Below, in pieces: positions 39,080 to 49,384 of a stretch of DNA of 64,000 nt (within the stretch, counting starts at the first letter, position 1; every line of letters starts with the position of its first letter). Made by a program: the position numbers and the translations under genes. The stretch is from an uncultured Rickettsiales bacterium (GTDB lineage: Bacteria > Pseudomonadota > Alphaproteobacteria > Micavibrionales > GCA-2720935). The DNA lies in the NCBI GenBank assembly GCA_950054255.1, contig CATLOR010000001.1, forward strand, positions 647,589-711,588. Direction: 5' to 3'. The notes below the pieces were generated by a model. That model ran no database searches. It was not told the origin of the DNA and was given only the letters and a program-made list of their open reading frames with translations.

Positions 39080-40075
39080 ATGAAAGATTTCTTACCGCCA
39101 TCATTTGGTTTTGGGAGCGCGCCTTTAGGGGAGCTGTATAATGCTGTTTCTGAACAAGTGGCCACAGACGTTTTACAAACGGCGTGGGATAGGGGTGTTC
39201 GATATTATGATACAGCTCCGTGGTATGGGCGAGGGTTGTCAGAGCAAAGGGTTGGGCGTTTTTTATCTCAGCAACCGCGGAATGAGTTTTATGTAACGAC
39301 AAAAGTGGGGCGTTATTTGATTGATCCGAAACAAGATGGTGCCACTTTTAAAACGGATCCATGGTTTGGTGGTCTTAAGCAAGAGGTTGTGTTTGATTAT
39401 AGCTATGATGGTATTATGAGATCATATGAACAATCGAAAAAGCGACTTGGGCTAGATCAAATTGATGCGCTTTTCATCCATGATCTCGATCGTGGATATC
39501 ATGGCGTGCATTGGAAACATCATCAAAATGACCTAACAAAAACAGGGTTTAAAGCTCTTGAAGCATTGAAAAAGGCTGGTGACATTAAGGCCTATGGTAT
39601 GGGGATTAATAGTCATGAGGCCTTTGAAGATGCGATGCGTCTTTTTGATTTAGATCTTTTACTGGTCGCTATGCCATACACACTACTTGATCAGTCGAGT
39701 TTAATGACAACGATGCAAGCCTGTGTGGATACTGGTACACATGTCATTATCGGTTCTCCTTTTTGTAGTGGTATATTGGCAACTGGTGTAAAGGCTCATG
39801 CCAAATATAATTACGCAGAGGCGGATAAGGCTATGATAGAAAAAGTTGATCATATAGAGCGTATTTGTAAACGCTATGATGTTTCATTATCTGCTGCCGC
39901 ACTACAATTTCCGATGGCGCATCCAGCCGTTGTGTCAATTATTCCTGGTGCATGCCGGGCAAAAGAAATCATTCAAAATACAGCCGCTTTTAAACAAGCA
40001 ATACCAGCCTCTTTTTGGGATGCATTAAAAGCAGAAACTTTGATTGATATAAACGCCCCTGTGTTTATTGATTGA
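39080..40075 (+). CDS. Aldo/keto reductase
   Basis: FGFGSAPLGELYNAVSEQVATDVLQTAWDRGVRYYDTAPWYGRGLSEQRVGRFL; VTTKVGR; DALFIHDLDRG. Confidence 0.9.
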   Translation: MKDFLPPSFGFGSAPLGELYNAVSEQVATDVLQTAWDRGVRYYDTAPWYGRGLSEQRVGRFLSQQPRNEFYVTTKVGRYLIDPKQDGATFKTDPWFGGLKQEVVFDYSYDGIMRSYEQSKKRLGLDQIDALFIHDLDRGYHGVHWKHHQNDLTKTGFKALEALKKAGDIKAYGMGINSHEAFEDAMRLFDLDLLLVAMPYTLLDQSSLMTTMQACVDTGTHVIIGSPFCSGILATGVKAHAKYNYAEADKAMIEKVDHIERICKRYDVSLSAAALQFPMAHPAVVSIIPGACRAKEIIQNTAAFKQAIPASFWDALKAETLIDINAPVFID

Positions 40076-40168
40076 GGGGGTATTTGCCCCATTTTGTTGT
40101 TTTTGTAATGCTGTGCAAAATAAGGTATCGTGATTGTTATAATTTTATTACACAAGAATTAGAAAGAT

Positions 40169-40819
40169 GTGATGATGGCGCAGAAAGAGTATGTTGTTTT
40201 ACTACATGGCATGTTCCGTACGAAATTTCATATGCGAAAGATGGCTCATTATTTGGAACAGCAAGGTTATTCAGTTTTAAATATTGGTTATTCATCAAGG
40301 CGTCATGATATTGCGGCATTGCGGGATATGATTTGGCATCAGATAGAGGAAAGAGATTCTAAATCTGCAACGCTTCACTTTGTTGGTCATTCGATGGGCG
40401 GGTTAATTATTAGGGCATTATTGACAAAATATAACCCACCTCATTTAGGGCGCGTTGTTTTGATAGCAACACCAAATAAGGGAAGCGAACTTGCAGATTT
40501 TCTAAAAAGTAAATGGATTTATAAAAAACTGGCAGGCCCTGCAGGGCAGCAGCTCGTCACAGATCAAGAAAGTATTAAGCATCTTTTTGATTCTGTTGCT
40601 TATGAATGTGGTGTTATCGCAGGTGATCTGTCTTTAGAGCCCATTTCTTCGCTTTTTATAAAAGGGAAAGATGATGGGCGTGTTTCTGTTGAAAGTACAA
40701 AGCTCGACGGCATGAAAGACCATGTGACGCTTAGGACAACGCATGCGTGGCTTCCAACAAATAAAAAAGCAATGAGGCACGTTCATCACTTTTTACAACG
40801 TGGCTTTTTTATGAAGTGA
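40169..40819 (+). CDS. Alpha/beta hydrolase (lipase-like)
   Basis: YVVLLHGMFRTKFHMRKMAHYLEQQGYSVLNIGY; LHFVGHSMGGLIIRALL; VLIATPNKGSELADFL. Confidence 0.88.
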   Translation: MMMAQKEYVVLLHGMFRTKFHMRKMAHYLEQQGYSVLNIGYSSRRHDIAALRDMIWHQIEERDSKSATLHFVGHSMGGLIIRALLTKYNPPHLGRVVLIATPNKGSELADFLKSKWIYKKLAGPAGQQLVTDQESIKHLFDSVAYECGVIAGDLSLEPISSLFIKGKDDGRVSVESTKLDGMKDHVTLRTTHAWLPTNKKAMRHVHHFLQRGFFMK

Positions 40820-40966
40820 GTACTATAAGAGGCAAAAATGTCGTATTTTCATATATTTAAAAAAAACGATTTACAAGGTCTTTTTATTTCTATAATTTCA
40901 AAAATACTTTCAAAAATAAGAATAAAAAAATTGAAGCCCTAGTATAGAAGAAGTATTGGAGGAAAC

Positions 40967-42592
40967 ATGACAGGACAAGCTCAAGGCGCGCTGAAAGCAG
41001 ATGTGCGTGATTGTGATTCGCATTTAAATGGTTACGCTATGCATGAATTATTAGATCGTGCGTGCGAGAAATTTCCAGATAATGTTGCTGTCAATTTTGA
41101 AGGACAAACGCTTACATATTCTGAGCTCAAAGACCATGTGGATGATCTTGTTGTTATTTTACAAGGCTATGGCATTACCAAAGGTACAAAAGTTGGCTTA
41201 TTCATGCCAAACCATACAGGCATGGTTGCATGTCACTATGCAATTTTAAAAACTGGAGCAACTGTTGTTAATTATAACCCTCTCTATGCTGCTGAAGAAT
41301 TGATCTATCAAATTAATGATAGTGATACTGAATTTATGATGACGTTAGGCGTAGAGCCTTTGATTGAAAAGCTATTAGGTTTAACGGATCAAGTTTCATT
41401 ACAAAAGATCTTTACTTATGGCGTTTGTGATGCAATCTCAAATGAGCTTGTGACCGACGTGCTGGCAGCGGCAACTGAGAACACAAAACCAATTGAAACA
41501 CTGCCAACAATTAATCCAGATACGGATATTGCTATTTTACAATACACAGGTGGAACGACGGGTGTTCCGAAAGGGGCGATGCTTTCTCATACTAATTTAA
41601 GTATGAATGTTGAACAATTTTATCAATGGTTGTCACCTGTGTTAACAGAAGGTGTTGAAAGACAGCTTGGTGTGCTCCCTTTATTCCATGTTTTTGCGTT
41701 GACTGTTGTGATGAATTACTCTTTCCGGATGGGGATGGAAATACAGCTTTTATCAAAATTTGATCCTAAGCAAATTGCTCCTTTGCTTGAGGAGACGCCC
41801 CCGACATTTTTGGCGGCAGTCCCTGCAATCTATAATGCACTTGCGACACATCCAGCGACATCATCAATTGATTTATCGAACACAAAATTTGCAGTAGCCG
41901 GTGGTGCACCCATTCCAGCGGAAGTGAAACGGTTATTTGAAGAACGTTTAAATACAAAAGTTGCAGAAGCTTATGGCTTAACAGAGGCTTCTCCTGTTGT
42001 TGCAAGTAACCCACCAGCAGGTGTTATTCAATTAGGATCGATTGGTCCAGCAATATCGCTAACAGAAGTTGATATTATTAGCATAGAAGATGGTGAAACA
42101 GTCCTTGCTCCACATGAAAAAGGCGAACTTTGTGTGCGTGGGCCGCAGGTTATGATGGGGTATTATAAAAAGCCTGAAGCGACTGAAAAAGTAATTAAAA
42201 ATGGACGTCTTCATACAGGGGATATCGCTTATAAAGACGATGATGGCTATATTTATATTGTTGATCGCTTAAAAGATATGGTTCTTGTAAATGGGTATAA
42301 TGTGTACCCCACTCAAATAGAGAATAAAATCTATGAACATGAGCTGGTCGAAGAATGTATTGTTGCAGGCGTTCTTGATGATAAAAGAGGCGAGGTTGTC
42401 TGGGCTTGGGTTAAGCAAACAGATACGGATGAAACGCTGTCTGATAGCGATTTAAGAGCATTTTTAAAAACGAAATTATCGACTATTGAAATGCCTAGAA
42501 AGTTCTTTGTTGGTCGTGAGCCATTACCAAAAACAGCTGTAGGGAAGTTATCTAAAAAACTCTTGTTAGAACAACAAGGTCTTAAGCGTTAA
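40967..42592 (+). CDS. Long-chain fatty acid--CoA ligase (AMP-binding)
   Basis: LQYTGGTTGVPKGAMLSHTNL; EAYGLTEASPVVASNP; LHTGDIAYKDDDGYIYIVDRLKDMVLVNGYNVYP. Confidence 0.94.
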   Translation: MTGQAQGALKADVRDCDSHLNGYAMHELLDRACEKFPDNVAVNFEGQTLTYSELKDHVDDLVVILQGYGITKGTKVGLFMPNHTGMVACHYAILKTGATVVNYNPLYAAEELIYQINDSDTEFMMTLGVEPLIEKLLGLTDQVSLQKIFTYGVCDAISNELVTDVLAAATENTKPIETLPTINPDTDIAILQYTGGTTGVPKGAMLSHTNLSMNVEQFYQWLSPVLTEGVERQLGVLPLFHVFALTVVMNYSFRMGMEIQLLSKFDPKQIAPLLEETPPTFLAAVPAIYNALATHPATSSIDLSNTKFAVAGGAPIPAEVKRLFEERLNTKVAEAYGLTEASPVVASNPPAGVIQLGSIGPAISLTEVDIISIEDGETVLAPHEKGELCVRGPQVMMGYYKKPEATEKVIKNGRLHTGDIAYKDDDGYIYIVDRLKDMVLVNGYNVYPTQIENKIYEHELVEECIVAGVLDDKRGEVVWAWVKQTDTDETLSDSDLRAFLKTKLSTIEMPRKFFVGREPLPKTAVGKLSKKLLLEQQGLKR

Positions 42593-42621
42593 GAAGTAAC
42601 ATTGATTTGGGAGGTGTTGTA

Positions 42622-43434
42622 ATGCGCAGTATTTCAAAATTATTTTCGTGGAAATCAAAAGAAAAGCCGATTGAAACATTTTATGTTCGTTTCTCTGGAG
42701 AAGAGGATATTGATAAAATATTTGATTATTATAACTTAAATGAACACCAAAGTATTAAGCCTCGTGACAGAAAAATTTTAGAAGATCTTATCTCTTCAGG
42801 AGCGGTTACGGTTGTTGAAGCAGAAAGTGGCGAAATTATTGCTTCAACGGTCAGCTATCCAGGAATTATTAAAGAAAAAGATATTGAACAAACATGCTGG
42901 CAAGAAGTGGGTTCAATTCGCATTACAAAGAAAAATGGGTATAAAGGTTTATTTGGCGCAATGGCGGGGGCTCAAGTCTTTAGAGCTTTGATAGTTGATG
43001 AACCAAAAGATTATTTCGTGGGGCGTATGCTTAATCGTCCTGTTCAAATGCTTGCAGAAGATCTAGGGTGGAAGCCTTTGGATGACAGTGATGTGAGTGA
43101 TGAAATGGCATCTGCACTAGCAGGATCTGTTGGAAGACAAGGAACTGATGGAATGAGGCCAAAAGATCATTGGTATTATTGTGGCCGTGATGGCGTTTTT
43201 GTTATGTTGGAACGTTTAAATAAGGTATTGAATGATCCTATTTTAAAACATCATAAATTCGCAGAAAATGGAGAGAAAATCCGTATTAGTTATGAACGTA
43301 GCCCTTTAATTATGGCCTATAAGCCACATCTAGAATCTCTTATTCAGCTCGGACATAAGCAAACGGATCATGATGAATATGCGGAACAGCATCTTGGATA
43401 TATGCACAAGATTTGGAAACGAGCTTTGCGTTGA
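42622..43434 (+). CDS. GNAT-like acetyltransferase-related protein
   Basis: Start MRSISKLF with SD gggaggt (the ORF track starts at TTG 42607); FYVRFSGEEDIDKIFDYYN; VVEAESGEIIAST. Confidence 0.55.
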   Translation: MRSISKLFSWKSKEKPIETFYVRFSGEEDIDKIFDYYNLNEHQSIKPRDRKILEDLISSGAVTVVEAESGEIIASTVSYPGIIKEKDIEQTCWQEVGSIRITKKNGYKGLFGAMAGAQVFRALIVDEPKDYFVGRMLNRPVQMLAEDLGWKPLDDSDVSDEMASALAGSVGRQGTDGMRPKDHWYYCGRDGVFVMLERLNKVLNDPILKHHKFAENGEKIRISYERSPLIMAYKPHLESLIQLGHKQTDHDEYAEQHLGYMHKIWKRALR

Positions 43435-43465
43435 CAAACGCACCTAAATCGTCTTTCATACCGAC

Positions 43466-44635
43466 ATGGCTATTATACAAGAAATCAAACAAGAACAAGA
43501 CACACTGACACAGTGGCGTCGTGATATTCACCAAAATCCTGAACTTGCTTATGAAGAGCATGATACGGCTTCATTTGTTGCCTCCTGTTTAAAAGAGTGG
43601 GGCATTGAAACTCAAACAGGTATTGGAAAGACAGGCGTTGTTGGTGTTTTAAAAGGAAAGACAGATACATCTGGGCGCTCTATTGCGCTGCGCGCTGATA
43701 TGGATGCCCTGCCTTTATGTGAAAAGAATACATTTGATCATAAATCAAAAAATGATGGTAAGATGCATGCTTGCGGTCATGATGGCCATACAACCATGTT
43801 GTTAGGTGCTGCTCAGTATTTAGCACGAACTCGTGATTTTGATGGCACAGTTTATTTTGTTTTTCAACCAGCAGAAGAAGGCCAAGCTGGGGCGAAGGCG
43901 ATGATTGATGATGGGTTATTTGATCGTTTTCCTTGTGACTCTATTTATGGACTTCATAATTGGCCAGGTTTGCCAGAGGGACATTTTTCAATTTGTCCTG
44001 GTCCTATGACAGCGTCATCTGACACGATTACAATTACATTAACAGGGCAAGGCGGTCACGGCTCTATGCCTCATCGTAATACAGATATTGTGACCACTGG
44101 CGCAGAGATTATTATGGCGTTACAAACATTGATTAGTCGTAAAGTTAGTCCGAATGAAGCTGCTGTTCTTAGTCTTTGTACATTTAATGCGGGCACAGGT
44201 AAAACAGCGATGCCTTCGACTGCCGAAATTGGTGGTACAGTGCGTTGTTATAGTGAAGAAGTACGTAAAATCCTTCTTGATGGTATTGAGAATATTGTCA
44301 GTTCACTATGTGCGGCTCACGGTGTTGAGGGCTCAGTTGATGTTCACCATGTAACTCCTTCTGTATATAATGATCCTGATGAGGCTATTTTTATGGCAGA
44401 AGTTGCAGCTGATGTTGTTGGGGGTGATAGGGCCGATACAACATTTACAAAAACAACAGCATCTGAAGATTTTGCTTATTTCTCTCAAGTAAAGAAGGCA
44501 GCATATATTGCAATGGGGCAGGGGGAAAAGCATCCTCAGCTTCATAATACATTGTATGATTTTAACGATAATACTTTGGCAACAGGAGCCAGTTTTTGGG
44601 TGCGCCTCGTCGAGATGAAGCTTAAGTCAGCATAA
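43466..44635 (+). CDS. M20 family amidohydrolase (hippurate hydrolase-like)
   Basis: WRRDIHQNPELAYEEHDTASFV; RADMDALPL; HACGHDGHTTMLLGAAQYL; GQGGHGSMPH. Confidence 0.94.
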   Translation: MAIIQEIKQEQDTLTQWRRDIHQNPELAYEEHDTASFVASCLKEWGIETQTGIGKTGVVGVLKGKTDTSGRSIALRADMDALPLCEKNTFDHKSKNDGKMHACGHDGHTTMLLGAAQYLARTRDFDGTVYFVFQPAEEGQAGAKAMIDDGLFDRFPCDSIYGLHNWPGLPEGHFSICPGPMTASSDTITITLTGQGGHGSMPHRNTDIVTTGAEIIMALQTLISRKVSPNEAAVLSLCTFNAGTGKTAMPSTAEIGGTVRCYSEEVRKILLDGIENIVSSLCAAHGVEGSVDVHHVTPSVYNDPDEAIFMAEVAADVVGGDRADTTFTKTTASEDFAYFSQVKKAAYIAMGQGEKHPQLHNTLYDFNDNTLATGASFWVRLVEMKLKSA

Positions 44636-44751
44636 TAAGTTTCTTATCTATTTTTAGATAATTTTTCTAGAAAATGAGCTATCTATTCCTTTGATTTTTA
44701 ATCTGTTTTTGCAAAATATGTCAAAAATATGTCTTTTTTGTGTTAAAAATA

Positions 44752-44757
44752 TTGACA
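44752..44757 (+). promoter_or_regulatory. Consensus -35 element (TTGACA)
   Basis: ttgaca about 16 bp upstream of the palindrome and 66 bp upstream of the ORF start. Confidence 0.4.
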
Positions 44758-44772
44758 TAATTTATAATAATG

Positions 44773-44796
44773 TTACTATTTATGAATAAATAGTAA
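44773..44796. promoter_or_regulatory. Perfect 11-bp-arm palindrome (operator-like)
   Basis: TTACTATTTAT-GA-ATAAATAGTAA, upstream of the ORF at 44823. Confidence 0.6.
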
Positions 44797-44822
44797 AATA
44801 TTTCTAATGAACAGGAGGAAAT

Positions 44823-45668
44823 ATGGGACAGAAAATAGGGAATAGATTCAATACTCATATAAAGTACGGATTATTAGCGCTTGCAAGTGCGATGGCAACG
44901 CCCGCTTTTTCAGATACGACACATATAGAGCAAGAGGATGCAGGTAGTGCTTATACATCTTTAAATACTCAAAAAGTCGATCTTTCTAGATATGATGCTT
45001 ATGGTTCGGGCTCATTTGCTGATGGCCTTATAAAGGTAGGAAGTAATAGCAATCAAGGTATTAACCGTTCAAAAACAGTAGTGAAATTACCAGAAAAACC
45101 CAATAAAGAAGAGAGCACAGAGGTTGATACACAAGAAAAAACATTCTTTGACCGTGTGAAAGAGCGTTCAGGTTTGTATTTTGGAACAAGTGCTGGAGCT
45201 GATGGGAGTGAATTTTTCGTTGGTGTTACAAATAAGCCAGTTGATCTACCTTGGGGATTGTCTGTTGGTATTAATACAAGTGTTACACATACAGGGAATA
45301 CAGCGTTTGGTGTACATTTAAATGAAACTCAAGATCTTTGGACCGGTGCGACACTAACCGCTGGGCTGGGATATCATTATGATACGATTTTAGAAGGGTT
45401 TGGCGTTGATGCAGAATATCAAACAGTGCGCCTCGAATTTAATCAGTCTGTTTATGAAAGTTTAGGTATAGGTGTTGTGGGATCTCATACACGTTACTTT
45501 AATTTACGCGCAGATGATCAATATGTTGATGACACTTTCTATGGTGTTTCTATGAAAGTGGGACAATTTGCGAATATGCAGATCGGTGCCCAAACATTAA
45601 AAATAGAAGACGGCACAGTCGCAGAGAAAAATAAATTTCAACTTCGTTATGGCTTTACATTCGGCTAA
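44823..45668 (+). CDS. Hypothetical secreted / outer-membrane beta-rich protein
   Basis: SD aggagg; signal peptide YGLLALASAMATPAFS; C-terminal half with alternating strands (LTAGLGYHYDTILEGFGVDAEYQTVRLEFNQSV...FQLRYGFTFG). Confidence 0.7.
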   Translation: MGQKIGNRFNTHIKYGLLALASAMATPAFSDTTHIEQEDAGSAYTSLNTQKVDLSRYDAYGSGSFADGLIKVGSNSNQGINRSKTVVKLPEKPNKEESTEVDTQEKTFFDRVKERSGLYFGTSAGADGSEFFVGVTNKPVDLPWGLSVGINTSVTHTGNTAFGVHLNETQDLWTGATLTAGLGYHYDTILEGFGVDAEYQTVRLEFNQSVYESLGIGVVGSHTRYFNLRADDQYVDDTFYGVSMKVGQFANMQIGAQTLKIEDGTVAEKNKFQLRYGFTFG

Positions 45669-45692
45669 GCGAAATAAGGTCTGGTTGCAGAA

Positions 45693-45977
45693 TTAGCTTT
45701 TGGTATTTGGTCTTGCCGGCATACATTCAATAAGCCAATATTCTGTAGCCACGCCTTTAAATTCACGTTGTTTATTAACGACACTATAGCCATTCTCACA
45801 TGTGTTATTGGCGGCAATCTCAAGGTGGCGTACAGCTCTTTCAGAAGTTCTAAGTCCTTCTTCCTGATGTGAAACCAGATGCTGATTATTATCAACAGGC
45901 TTAACTGTTGCTGTTGTACAAGCTGTTGTTGTGAAAGCAAGTGCCACGATGCATAAAGAACGCGCGAAAATATTCAT
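45693..45977 (-). CDS. Small putative lipoprotein
   Basis: MNIFARSLCIVALAFTTTACTTATVKP: signal peptide with TTAC lipobox. Confidence 0.7.
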   Translation of the reverse strand: MNIFARSLCIVALAFTTTACTTATVKPVDNNQHLVSHQEEGLRTSERAVRHLEIAANNTCENGYSVVNKQREFKGVATEYWLIECMPARPNTKS

Positions 45978-46054
45978 GATAAGACCCCTTTTAGATTTAA
46001 ACTTCTCTATATATGGAGTCTAAGCAAATATCTTAAATTTTTGATTAATAAGGT

Positions 46055-46573
46055 TTATTTATTTTCAAAAAGATATAAATAGTTACCATATCCTTCTTTC
46101 GCTAGATCATCCTTATGGATAAATTTCATCGCTGCGGAATTCATGCAATAACGAAGTCCACCTTTGTCTTGTGGGCCATCAGTAAAGACATGCCCTAGAT
46201 GTGCATCGGATTGGGCAGATCTTACTTCTGTCCTAACCATGAAAAATTTACGATCCTCGACTTCCTTAACAACGGATTGTGTGATTGGCTTTGTAAAGCT
46301 TGGCCAGCCTGTACCACTTTTATATTTATCAATAGATGAGAAAAGTGGAACACCAGAAATACGATCGACATAAATGCCTGGTTCTTTATTATCCCAGTAT
46401 TCATTTTCAAAAGCGGGTTCGGTGCCATTTTCATAGATGACATATTTTTGAAGCTTAGTCAGTGTGTGTTTCTCAGACATTGTTTCTCCCTCTTGTGCAT
46501 ATAAATGATATGAAAATACTAAAGTAAAAACTATAACTAAAAGTGATAAAAATTGTTTCAAAACGGTCCTCAT
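46055..46573 (-). CDS. msrB: Peptide-methionine (R)-S-oxide reductase, secreted form
   Basis: [46 protein letters not shown]-terminal signal peptide. Confidence 0.94.
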   Translation of the reverse strand: MRTVLKQFLSLLVIVFTLVFSYHLYAQEGETMSEKHTLTKLQKYVIYENGTEPAFENEYWDNKEPGIYVDRISGVPLFSSIDKYKSGTGWPSFTKPITQSVVKEVEDRKFFMVRTEVRSAQSDAHLGHVFTDGPQDKGGLRYCMNSAAMKFIHKDDLAKEGYGNYLYLFENK

Positions 46574-46647
46574 AGTGGTTTAATGTTATCTCATAACGTT
46601 ATTCGTTATAGTCTAAGAAAAATTACAAAAAATATCTAGGGACAGTT

Positions 46648-46896
46648 ATGTCGTTGTTTTCAAAAGAAACGGATGAAGAAAAAGAGCGTCGCATTCAAAA
46701 AGCGAAAGCTGAATCTGAACTTTATAAAGAAAGAAATCTTGAAGATTTAATAGATCAAGAGCGCCGTGAGGATGAGCTTGATCGCTTGCGTGATGTCTTG
46801 GAACAAAAAACGACATGGCGTCGTGTTATGATTTTTTGTGGGATCTTAAACCTTATTTTGATTTTATTAGCTATTTCAGGAGTTATCTGGCCATGA
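46648..46896 (+). CDS. Small single-TM protein
   Basis: 82 aa, charged helix followed by a C-terminal TM; ATGA overlap with the next gene. Confidence 0.65.
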   Translation: MSLFSKETDEEKERRIQKAKAESELYKERNLEDLIDQERREDELDRLRDVLEQKTTWRRVMIFCGILNLILILLAISGVIWP

Positions 46897-48566
46897 TGGA
46901 TCAAAAAACACTTATCCGTGGCTGGGTTCAAGCCTTTTTCAGTGTCTTGGTTTTATGGGGTGTGAATAATGTTTACATTGGGTATTCTGCCCAGATTTTA
47001 CATGCTAACTATTTAATTTATACATGCTCAAGCTTTGTGAGCTGTGCTTTTTTTCTCCTTTTGATTGGTGGAAAAGGGCCCTTGGTAAAGGAAACTTTGC
47101 GCTCGATTGATACATGGGCATTTGGTTTTATTATGTTGATTGGTTACTTGTTGACCTTGAGCCTATTCTCTTATGTATCCTCAACTGAGGGGAGTTTGCT
47201 TCAACGTATTAGTTTATTGTTCAGTATTATTTGTAGTTGGTTATTTCTAAGTAGGAGGCCTGCCAAAGGTCAGTTAATAGGCGTTTTCTTTGTGCTTGTC
47301 GGAATTGTTTTTATCTGTAAGGATCTCCCCGAGGAAAATAAAGGTATCATTTATTTATTGATGTTTTTGGAAGGTTTGGCCCTAACTGGGCGTATGTTTG
47401 TAGCAGAAATTCATCGTCCCCACAAACAAGCGATGGCAATGGACAAAGACCCTAAAGCAAAAGCACGTGTTGTTGGTTTTGTGATGTTTATCATCAGTAC
47501 ATTTTTCTTGCTTATGACCTTTTTTCTAGCCTTATTGCAAACGACGATGCCTTTGCCAGTAAGCGGTGATATTTTACCGACATTGGCAAGTTTTAGACAT
47601 CCTGAGAGTATTTTTGCAGGATTGATCGCGGGTGTTTTCTTGCTTGTACCTCTTCGAATGATTGAATTTTCGAGTGCAAATATTATCAAGACAGAAAATT
47701 TCTTGGCCATAGCAGCGCTTTCTTGTGCGGCAACTTATTTTTGGGAGTGGTTATTGCAACCCTTAACTGGCATGAATATGGCGACCATTAGTCAGGCGGA
47801 TGTGATTGCGCTTGTGATTATTACGATTGGGTCTTTGATAGCAGCCATCAGTAAAATCAAGAAAAAGTCAGAAAAAGAAGAAGAGTGGCGGGATGATATC
47901 TCATTCTCGACCCAAGATCCTGAGATGGTGTCTGATACAAGAGAAATTGTTGCGAATACGTTAGAGCATTTTGAAGGGGATATCGTGAAAACAGCGAATA
48001 CCCTATCTGTTCATAAAAAGGCAATAGAAGTTATTTTGGCTGATAAAGATAAGGTATGTTCTTTCACGCAAGAGAAACTAAGAGAAGCGGCGCGTCATTA
48101 TCGTCACAAAGTGGCTTTATCTGATGCATTAACAGGCCTTGTAAATCGCTCTGGTTTTATGTCTGCGCTCAAACAAGCCCCACATGTCAGTGATGAGTTT
48201 AGTGTGTTATTTATCGATTTGGATAAATTTAAACCCGTTAATGATACATATGGCCACGATGCTGGGGATGCTGTTTTACGAGGGGTCGCGGAGCGTTTGC
48301 GGATGCTATTTCCAAAGAATGCAGAAATTACGCGTCTGGGAGGAGATGAATTCTGTTTGTTGCTCCTTGATTGTGACCGTAAAAAAGCAGAGGAGAAAAT
48401 TGATTTTATTAAGGATACACTTACAACACCGTTTTTATTTAATGACCAAGAAATTACAATTGGTGCTTCTGTTGGTATATCTGTTTATCCTGAAGATGGT
48501 AATAGCCCAGAAGCGCTCTTAAAATGTGCAGATGGCAGTATGTATGATAAGAAAAAAGACCGTTAA
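46893..48566 (+). CDS. EamA/DMT-like multi-TM domain fused to GGDEF (putative membrane diguanylate cyclase)
   Basis: Start MMDQKTL by ATGA overlap; about 10 hydrophobic segments; DALTGLVNRSGFMSAL; RLGGDEFCLLLL; GASVGISVYPEDG. Confidence 0.85.
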   Translation: MMDQKTLIRGWVQAFFSVLVLWGVNNVYIGYSAQILHANYLIYTCSSFVSCAFFLLLIGGKGPLVKETLRSIDTWAFGFIMLIGYLLTLSLFSYVSSTEGSLLQRISLLFSIICSWLFLSRRPAKGQLIGVFFVLVGIVFICKDLPEENKGIIYLLMFLEGLALTGRMFVAEIHRPHKQAMAMDKDPKAKARVVGFVMFIISTFFLLMTFFLALLQTTMPLPVSGDILPTLASFRHPESIFAGLIAGVFLLVPLRMIEFSSANIIKTENFLAIAALSCAATYFWEWLLQPLTGMNMATISQADVIALVIITIGSLIAAISKIKKKSEKEEEWRDDISFSTQDPEMVSDTREIVANTLEHFEGDIVKTANTLSVHKKAIEVILADKDKVCSFTQEKLREAARHYRHKVALSDALTGLVNRSGFMSALKQAPHVSDEFSVLFIDLDKFKPVNDTYGHDAGDAVLRGVAERLRMLFPKNAEITRLGGDEFCLLLLDCDRKKAEEKIDFIKDTLTTPFLFNDQEITIGASVGISVYPEDGNSPEALLKCADGSMYDKKKDR

Positions 48567-48588
48567 TCACGAAAAGGAGAAATATGTG

Positions 48589-49320
48589 ATGAAATTTTTA
48601 ACAACAGCGCTTACAACAAGTATTGTCGTGGCAGGTTTATTTGCTTCACCCTCGGTAAAAGCAGACGACTCTGTTTTAGCTTTGCCTCAAGGTCAGGCTC
48701 TCTTACATATCTCGGCAACCGAGCAAAAAGAGGTTAAGCAAGATACATTATTGGTGCGACTTGAATATCAATCAGAAGATAAAAGCGCAGAAGCTGTTCA
48801 AAGAGAGATTAACAGCATGATGACGCAAGCTCTTGAAATGCTTGGATCACATGAGAAAATCAAAGTTGAAACAACATCTTATAATGTCTATCAAAAAACA
48901 TTGCCGCGTACTAAAGAGCAAATTTGGCATGGTTCTCAAGGCTTGCAATTGAAGTCAAAAGAAGATGAAGCTCTTTTGGCTGTGGCAGGACAACTTCAAG
49001 AACGTGGTTTTGTTTCTCAAGGTGTTGATTATGTGTTAACAGCAATGGAGATCGCAGATATTAAAGATAAAATGATGGAAGATGCTTTGATGAAACTCTC
49101 AACACGTGCTGATCGTGCAGCTAAAGCTTTGGGAAAAACATCGGCTTCACTCATTGAAATTAATGTCCAAGGTGGTCACGATGTTATGCCTATGGTTCGT
49201 TCTATGGGGCGTATGAATATGATGGCAATGGAATCTGCGCCTATGCCTGCACCAGTTGCAGCAGCGGGGGATACGACATTAAGTCTGACGGTTTCTGCTA
49301 AAGCCTTATTGAAACCGTAA
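48589..49320 (+). CDS. Secreted SIMPL-domain protein (DUF541)
   Basis: Signal peptide MKFLTTALTTSIVVAGLFASPSVKA; LHISATEQKEVKQDTLLVRLEYQSEDKSAEAVQREINSMMTQAL; SLTVSAKALL. Confidence 0.82.
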   Translation: MKFLTTALTTSIVVAGLFASPSVKADDSVLALPQGQALLHISATEQKEVKQDTLLVRLEYQSEDKSAEAVQREINSMMTQALEMLGSHEKIKVETTSYNVYQKTLPRTKEQIWHGSQGLQLKSKEDEALLAVAGQLQERGFVSQGVDYVLTAMEIADIKDKMMEDALMKLSTRADRAAKALGKTSASLIEINVQGGHDVMPMVRSMGRMNMMAMESAPMPAPVAAAGDTTLSLTVSAKALLKP

Positions 49321-49346
49321 AAGATTATCTCTAGTTTTATATAATC

Positions 49347-49361
49347 TTAAAAATCTATTAA
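49347..49361. promoter_or_regulatory. CtrA-like full site TTAA-N7-TTAA upstream of a candidate ncRNA promoter
   Basis: ttaaaaatctattaa, 11 bp before a TATACT -10-like element at 49373-49378. Confidence 0.35.
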
Positions 49362-49384
49362 ATGTTTCGCGTTATACTAAAACT

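Noticed and set aside
45665-45940. Alternative 91-aa ORF overlapping the 94-aa lipoprotein ORF
   Set aside because: Low-complexity Gln/Leu-rich start and no signal; the overlapping frame has a clear lipobox signal peptide.
46025-46060. Possible CtrA site cttaaatttttgattaat
   Set aside because: Spacing is 8 nt and it lies downstream of convergent or unrelated 3' ends.
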